The notes under the pieces are model-generated. The model was not told where the DNA came from and searched no databases. It saw only the letters and a program-made list of their open reading frames with translations. A stretch of 64,000 bases of DNA from CAZGUX01 sp964529305 (GTDB lineage: Bacteria > Acidobacteriota > Terriglobia > Bryobacterales > Bryobacteraceae): NCBI GenBank assembly GCA_964529305.1, contig CAZGUX010000177.1:1-64000 (forward strand). Reading direction: 5' to 3'. Positions 59,756 to 64,000 of this stretch are shown here, in pieces. Numbering within the stretch: the first letter of the stretch is position 1; each line of letters starts with the position of its first letter. Position numbers and translations under genes: made by a program.

Positions 59756-60170
59756 GATTGTTGGACTGGCCGACAGGATTTGCGTCACGGTTCACTTCTT
59801 CGCTTGGTGTGCCGCAGCGGTCACCTGGGGCGTGAAATGGGCGCAAGAGGGCCCCGCGCCCTCCGGCCCCCTTTACTACGCAGCTCAGACGTTCATCAGT
59901 CAGGTGGACGTATTGGTTTCCGGGATTGTCCACGAGTTGACGGTGAAGGTTGCGCAAGTGGCGTCGGCTTGGTTCTCGTGGGACAGCGGCGCATCTCTGA
60001 CGATCGCCTTCGGCGGTTTGATACTTCTGGCCGGGACCCTTCAGTGGTTTCTGCTTGGGAGGCTTGTGCAATGGGTCGCTGCCTACAAGAGCCGAGTAGC
60101 GGCCCTCTCGATTCTCGGATTGTACTCAGCCTGGGCTGCTGGGGCTCTGTTCTTATGGGTCGCGAGCTAG
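59745..60170 (+). CDS. Three-TM protein overlapping the Rhs C-terminal domain, immunity candidate
   Basis: 141 residues. Membrane helices at about 12-31, 84-104 and 117-138. The ATG lies 11 bases inside the end of the Rhs C-terminal domain, with GGAAG about ten bases upstream. Overlap with a polymorphic toxin gene is typical for immunity proteins, and membrane immunity proteins exist for pore-forming or membrane-acting toxins. I recognise no family, so the assignment rests on position alone. Confidence 0.55.
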   Translation: MADRIVGLADRICVTVHFFAWCAAAVTWGVKWAQEGPAPSGPLYYAAQTFISQVDVLVSGIVHELTVKVAQVASAWFSWDSGASLTIAFGGLILLAGTLQWFLLGRLVQWVAAYKSRVAALSILGLYSAWAAGALFLWVAS

Positions 60171-60728
60171 GTTATACGCAGTAACCACGCCGAATCAACA
60201 GGTTCGCGGGAATCGGCGTGAAGAAGCCGCTTGTGGAATCAACAGGTTACCGGCGCGCATAACCATCGCGAGCGATGCGAAGCGCCGGAAACCGCGCAAG
60301 CCGCACAACTGCAACAGGTTACCGACCGGTAACCACGTATAACCGAAAGATCCCGGAAGCCGTCTGCGACGGCTGAAAAAGGGGGTGACACGTCACCCCG
60401 AGCGGGTTGCTGCAAGGAAGCGATGCCGCAGTGTGGCCGGGACTGGCGCGCCCGATTCCCGCGCGGTGCCGGAAGAGCGCCGAAGGAGATCTCGCCTGAC
60501 TCCGGCGCGATGCCCGCACGTGGCCGCGAAGACGGCTTGGGACGTCCTTGCCGCCGCGACCGTGAGGAAGATGTCCTGGAGATCGCAGAGCGTGGCTGGT
60601 AGTGGAACATAAAGGGTTGTCATACGGGACGCGGGAGAATCGGGCGCAAGCGATTGGCGGCGCTGGGGAAATCGCGTGCTCCAAAGTGGTGGCGGGCGGT
60701 GCCAGATGTATGACGCCGTTTTGGGGTG
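60171..60728. other. Structured repeat region at the edge of a mobile element
   Basis: No supported gene. Repeat module CAACAGGTT occurs three times (60196-60204, 60240-60248, 60312-60320), with longer shared flanks (GAATCAACAGGTT in copies 1 and 2, CAACAGGTTACCG in copies 2 and 3). Stems: CACGCCGA/TCGGCGTG (60186-60193/60213-60220), CGGCGC/GCGCCG (60251-60256/60282-60287), GGTTACCG/CGGTAACC (60317-60324/60327-60334), AGCCGTC/GACGGCT (60358-60364/60368-60374) and GGGGTGAC/GTCACCCC (60382-60389/60392-60399). Possibly an attachment, origin or REP-like array. Confidence 0.55.
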
Positions 60729-60977
60729 TTACCGGTAGGCGTCCTTGCGGTTCTTGACGGTGTGGATGCGCAGGGTGTCGGGGTGCTCTTCGGTGAAGCG
60801 GACGCGGTGATCGCCGACGCGGAGGCGATTCTCGCCAGCCTTGCCCTTGAGCTCTTTGACGTTGCCGGAGCCGTGCTCGGCCAGGCGGTGGATCGCCAGG
60901 AGGATGTTCATGGCGATGTGCTGCGGGATGGCGCGAATGTCGGCCTTGGCTTCTTCGGAAATGATGATCCGCTTCAA
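60729..60977 (-). CDS. RelE/ParE-family toxin
   Basis: 82 residues from a TTG at 60977, whose TTGA overlaps the antitoxin stop by four bases. RelE/ParE fold: early KRIIISEEAKADIRAIPQ, middle VKELKGKAGENRLRVGDHRV and HTVKNRKDAYR at the end. Such toxins cut mRNA on the ribosome or poison gyrase. The TTG start is the coupling point; an upstream start would only extend into the antitoxin. Confidence 0.85.
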   Translation of the reverse strand: MKRIIISEEAKADIRAIPQHIAMNILLAIHRLAEHGSGNVKELKGKAGENRLRVGDHRVRFTEEHPDTLRIHTVKNRKDAYR

Positions 60978-61261
60978 GCGGCGGGTTCCTTGCTGGCGTT
61001 GGCGCGGATCTGATCCATGGTGAAGCCGAGATCGCTGACAACCTGCTCGAAGGGAATGCCCTCGTTGTGCTTGAACCACTCCTTGGAACGGGCTACGGCG
61101 GCCTCTTCTTCGGCGCTGATCTCTTCGTCTTCTTCGTTGTCATGGACCATGACTTCGAGCAGATGAACCACGGCGGCGAGCTTGCCGGGGCTGCTGTTCA
61201 GTTGGCCGATCAGTTCATGGGCCTTGGCTTCGAGGGTGGCGTCGATGGAATTAGCGGCCAT
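60974..61261 (-). CDS. Antitoxin partner of the RelE/ParE toxin
   Basis: 95 residues from ATG 61261. A helical N-terminus (IDATLEAKAHELIGQLNSSP) and an acidic middle (EEDEEISAEEEAAVARSK) are typical of antitoxins that bind the toxin as an extended helix. It overlaps the XRE regulator stop upstream by 11 bases and the toxin start downstream by four. I know no named family for it. Confidence 0.75.
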   Translation of the reverse strand: MAANSIDATLEAKAHELIGQLNSSPGKLAAVVHLLEVMVHDNEEDEEISAEEEAAVARSKEWFKHNEGIPFEQVVSDLGFTMDQIRANASKEPAA

Positions 61262-61649
61262 TGTGTTCTCCTTGCGCTCTGCGAGGCGCGGCAACGGCAG
61301 CTAAAGAATTAATCAGTCGGATCACGGCGCGCTGATCTTTCTCCGGCAACTGCGTAACGACCTGGAATCGCTTCCACAGGCGGCGTGTTTCGGAATCGTC
61401 CTCAATGGGAACGGCTGCGCCCTTGGCGGGCTTCAATCCCAGCAACTCATCGGCGGAGACTTGCAAGGCCTTGGCCAACTCGATGACGACGGACGAAGGC
61501 GGCACGCCGTCGTCGTTCTCGTAGTAGGAGATCGAGCGTTGCGTGGTGCCGGCCGCTTCGGCCAGTTGAATCTGAGTCAGGCCGCGCGCCTTGCGAAGCG
61601 CGGTGAGCCGTGGACCGAAGCTGGCGTCCTCTTTTTTCTTGCGTGGCAT
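61251..61649 (-). CDS. XRE-family transcription regulator
   Basis: 132 residues from ATG 61649. Helix-turn-helix 12-72 (LTALRKARGLTQIQLAEAAG and QRSISYYENDDGVPPS), then a C-terminal region (about 90-130) that may bind a partner. An earlier ATG would extend into the 5' region without added function. It is the first gene of an operon with the antitoxin and toxin, and it is divergent from the primase gene, which it probably controls. Confidence 0.88.
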   Translation of the reverse strand: MPRKKKEDASFGPRLTALRKARGLTQIQLAEAAGTTQRSISYYENDDGVPPSSVVIELAKALQVSADELLGLKPAKGAAVPIEDDSETRRLWKRFQVVTQLPEKDQRAVIRLINSLAAVAAPRRAQGEHNGR

Positions 61650-61693
61650 CTCATCGGCGATTGTAAGGCTGGAATCGAGACTGGAGCGTGGAC

Positions 61694-61770
61694 TTGGATA
61701 GCGATGCACTCATTGTGTATACTCTCATGGACGGTACATTCCGGTCAACAGGCATACAAAAAGAGTGCAT
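61694..61770 (+). promoter_or_regulatory. Divergent promoter with paired operator sites
   Basis: TTGGAT (61694-61699) and TATACT (61718-61723) with an 18-base spacer form a candidate promoter reading toward the primase. ATGCACTC (61704-61711) and GAGTGCAT (61763-61770) are a perfect inverted pair, 51 bases apart, suitable for XRE binding on both sides of the promoter. A second TTGACA at 61777-61782 lies close to the start codon. Confidence 0.45.
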
Positions 61771-61806
61771 TGCCTCTTGACAGGTTTTTGAGAGGAGGCC
61801 GTTTTC

Positions 61807-64000
61807 ATGGCGAGAATCCCGGACAGCGAGATCGAGCGGCTAAAGAAAGAAGTTCCCATTGAGCGGTTGGTGATGGGTTTCGGCGTGGAGTTGAAGCGGC
61901 ACGGCGTCGAGCTCATCGGGACGTGTCCGTTCCACGAGGACAAGACGCCGTCGCTGGTGGTTTCGCCGAAGACGAATCTGTGGCATTGCATGGGTAAGTG
62001 CAACATCGGCGGCTCAACGATCGATTGGGTGATGAAGACGAAGGGCGTGAGCTTCCGTCATGCGGTCGAGCTTCTTCGCGCCGATCATTCTTCTTTAGCC
62101 GCTGGCGAAGCGCGAGTCGTCAAGAAGGGCACGACAGCGAAGCTCGAAGCGCCGGTGAGCGTCGAGGCCGACGACCAGGAGGCGCTGAAGCAAGTCGTCG
62201 CCTACTATCACCAGACGTTGAAGGAGTCGCCGGAAGCGTTGCGGTATCTGGAATCGCGGGGGCTTACGCATCCGGAGATGATCGAGCGGTTTCAGATCGG
62301 CTTTGCGAATCGCACGCTGGGCTACCGGCTGCCGGATAAGAACCGCAACCCAGGCGCCGTCCTGCGCGGACGCTTGCAGACGTTGGGCATCATCCGCGAG
62401 AGCGGGCATGAGCACTTCATGGGCAGCGTTGTGTTTCCGGTGGTGTCGCTGGATGGCGAAGTCACCGAGATCTACGGGCGCAAGATCACGGCGGGCTTGC
62501 GCACGGGGACGCCGCTGCATACATACTTGCCGGGTCCGCATCGTGGCGTGTGGAACGAAGAGGCTTTGCAGGTTTCAAAGGAAATCATTCTGTGCGAGTC
62601 GATCATCGACGCGCTGACGTTCTGGTGCGCGGGGTTCCGCAACGTGACGGCGAGCTACGGCGTGAACGGCTTCACCGAGGATCACAAGGCGGCGTTTGCC
62701 AGGCACGGCGTCAAGAATGTTTGGATCGCCTACGACCGCGACGAAGCGGGAGACACGGCGGCCGAGCGGCTAAAAGAAGAACTGGCCGCGATGGGCATCG
62801 GTTCGCATCGAGTGTTGTTTCCGCACGGCGTGGACGCCAACGAGTACGCGTTGAAAGTCACTCCAGCCGCGCAATCGTTGGCGGTGCTGCTCAACGGGGC
62901 GACGTTTCTGGAGAAGCCAAAACCGGCGGCTAGAGAAGAAACACCGGCTCCCGTGATTCCTTTTGCCGCCGATCCGCAGGTGACGGTGAACGGCGACGAG
63001 ATCACGCTCGAACGCGAGGACCGCCGTTACCGCGTCCGCGGACTCGGGAAAAACACCACGCACGAGATCATGCGCATCAACGTCCTCGTCTCCCGTAAGG
63101 ACGATTTTCATATCGACACGTTCGACTTGAACGCGGACCGCCAACGGATCGTCTTCATCAAGCGCGCCGCCGAGGAACTGCACGTCAAGGAAGACGTGAT
63201 CCGCAAGGACGTCGGCTGCTTGTTCCGCAAGCTCGAAGAAGTGCGCGACGAACTGGTGAAGAAGGCGCTGACGCCGGCGAAGCCCGAAGTGATTCTCAGC
63301 GAAGAAGAGCGCGCCGAGGCTCTCGCCTTCCTGAAGGACCCGCGCCTGCTCGACCGCATCGTCGAGGACTTCGAGCGGTGCGGCCTGGTGGGCGAGACCA
63401 CCAACAAGAAGATCGCGTACCTGGCCGCCGTGTCGCGCCATCTCGATTCGCCGCTCGCCGTTGTTGTGCAATCGAGCTCAGCCGCCGGCAAGAGCACGCT
63501 GATGGACGCCGCGCTTCAGTTCGTGCCCGAGGAAGAGCGTATCCAGTTTTCCGCGATGACCGGCCAGTCGCTCTATTACATGGAGCTCGACTTGAAGCAC
63601 AAGGTGCTGGCCATCGTCGAGGAAGAGGGCGCGGCCAAGGCCGCTTACGCGTTGAAGCTGTTGCAGAGCGAAGGCGCGTTGTCGATCGCCTCCACCGGCA
63701 AAGATCCTTCGACCGGCAAGCTCGTCACGCATCAATATCGCGTCGAAGGTCCGGTGATGATGTTCCTCACAACGACGGCCATCGACATCGACGAGGAGCT
63801 TCTCAACCGCTGCCTGGTGCTCTCGGTCGATGAGGATCGCGAGCAGACGCAGGCCATCCATCGCATGCAACGCGAGGCGCAGACGCTCGAAGGGTTGCTG
63901 AAGCGCGAAGAGCGCCGCGACATCGTCCGGCTGCATCAGAACGCGCAGCGGCTGTTGCGTCCGCTGTTCGTGGCCAATCCCTTCGCCGGAAAGCTGACGT
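61807..64000 (+). CDS. CHC2/Toprim primase-helicase of a mobile element (incomplete)
   Basis: 731 codons visible, running off the right edge. CHC2-type zinc finger: Cys40, His43, Cys61, Cys65 (CPFHEDKTPSL and CMGKC), then a Toprim catalytic domain near 258-315 (ILCESIIDAL, AYDRDEAGD), then a second half with a Walker A motif near 558 (SSSAAGKST), a SF4-like or AAA-type NTPase. ATG 61807 is preceded by GAGAGGAGG. This combination is found in replication modules of integrative elements and phages. No frame break was seen. Confidence 0.85.
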   Translation, partial: MARIPDSEIERLKKEVPIERLVMGFGVELKRHGVELIGTCPFHEDKTPSLVVSPKTNLWHCMGKCNIGGSTIDWVMKTKGVSFRHAVELLRADHSSLAAGEARVVKKGTTAKLEAPVSVEADDQEALKQVVAYYHQTLKESPEALRYLESRGLTHPEMIERFQIGFANRTLGYRLPDKNRNPGAVLRGRLQTLGIIRESGHEHFMGSVVFPVVSLDGEVTEIYGRKITAGLRTGTPLHTYLPGPHRGVWNEEALQVSKEIILCESIIDALTFWCAGFRNVTASYGVNGFTEDHKAAFARHGVKNVWIAYDRDEAGDTAAERLKEELAAMGIGSHRVLFPHGVDANEYALKVTPAAQSLAVLLNGATFLEKPKPAAREETPAPVIPFAADPQVTVNGDEITLEREDRRYRVRGLGKNTTHEIMRINVLVSRKDDFHIDTFDLNADRQRIVFIKRAAEELHVKEDVIRKDVGCLFRKLEEVRDELVKKALTPAKPEVILSEEERAEALAFLKDPRLLDRIVEDFERCGLVGETTNKKIAYLAAVSRHLDSPLAVVVQSSSAAGKSTLMDAALQFVPEEERIQFSAMTGQSLYYMELDLKHKVLAIVEEEGAAKAAYALKLLQSEGALSIASTGKDPSTGKLVTHQYRVEGPVMMFLTTTAIDIDEELLNRCLVLSVDEDREQTQAIHRMQREAQTLEGLLKREERRDIVRLHQNAQRLLRPLFVANPFAGKLT

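Noticed and set aside
60186..60334. Integron attC sites
   Set aside because: GTTAACC/GGTTAAC-type cores and cassette genes are absent; the stems do not form attC-like RYYYAAC/GTTRRRY pairs.
60171..60400. CRISPR array
   Set aside because: Three repeats of unequal spacing with internal palindromes and variable flanks, and no cas genes; the spacing is 44 and 72 bases, not regular.
60385..60612. A 75-residue Arg-rich frame after the repeat array
   Set aside because: No start context or homologous pattern; it looks like the artefactual Arg-rich frames made by high-GC repeats such as GTCACCCCGAGCG.

Overview
High-GC bacterial chromosome segment, most likely from an Acidobacteriota member close to Bryobacterales/Solibacter. 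This rests on an Acidobacteria-type VWA protein (46771-47574), several secreted DUF1501 and cytochrome-DUF1549-DUF1553 proteins, SLH/BACON-like and Rhs proteins, and short palindromic intergenic repeats. Assignment is by protein-family recognition only; no rRNA or tRNA gene was seen.

Layout. 1-4.1 kb: envelope and glycan genes (GT-C-like membrane protein, membrane-embedded spermidine synthase-like protein, GT4 glycosyltransferase). 4.2-6 kb: rplU-rpmA-obgE. 6-8 kb: exported isochorismatase-fold protein, a VapBC-like pair and an NTF2-like protein. 8-36 kb: a catabolic/exported region with three separate DUF1501 plus cytochrome/DUF1549/DUF1553 loci (8.0-12.1, 19.8-26.9 and 31.8-36.2 kb). Between them lie a C45 acyltransferase-like protein, a DapA-like aldolase with two five-bladed-propeller proteins (one fused to a PQQ propeller), a large FtsX permease and an exported P-loop kinase-like protein. 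36-40.9 kb: ferredoxin, exported Gfo/Idh/MocA protein, OmpA lipoprotein behind a sigma54-like promoter, and a NicO metal transporter. 40.9-45.5 kb: rpiB-deoC-GAF/PP2C-lysA, in which rpiB and deoC carry N-terminal extensions like those of microcompartment enzymes. 45.5-47.6 kb: zinc-ribbon protein, PEP-CTERM-like protein and VWA protein. 47.9-55.8 kb: a tightly packed six-gene envelope operon around a class A penicillin-binding protein.

55.8-60.2 kb is a damaged accessory island. An SLH protein is cut by the left end of an IS66 element. The IS66 element is itself truncated and joined to an Rhs fragment with a one-base frameshift, which is followed by a possible C-terminal toxin and an overlapping three-TM protein that could be its immunity factor.

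60.2-64 kb looks like the edge of a mobile element: a structured repeat cluster, an XRE regulator-antitoxin-RelE/ParE toxin operon, and a divergent CHC2/Toprim primase-helicase running off the window.

The most unusual points are the shell-less microcompartment-like rpiB-deoC pair (with the usual RpiB cysteine replaced by Asp), the decayed Rhs toxin/immunity module, the propeller-PQQ fusion, the CX4CH cytochrome motif, and the six-gene PBP operon.
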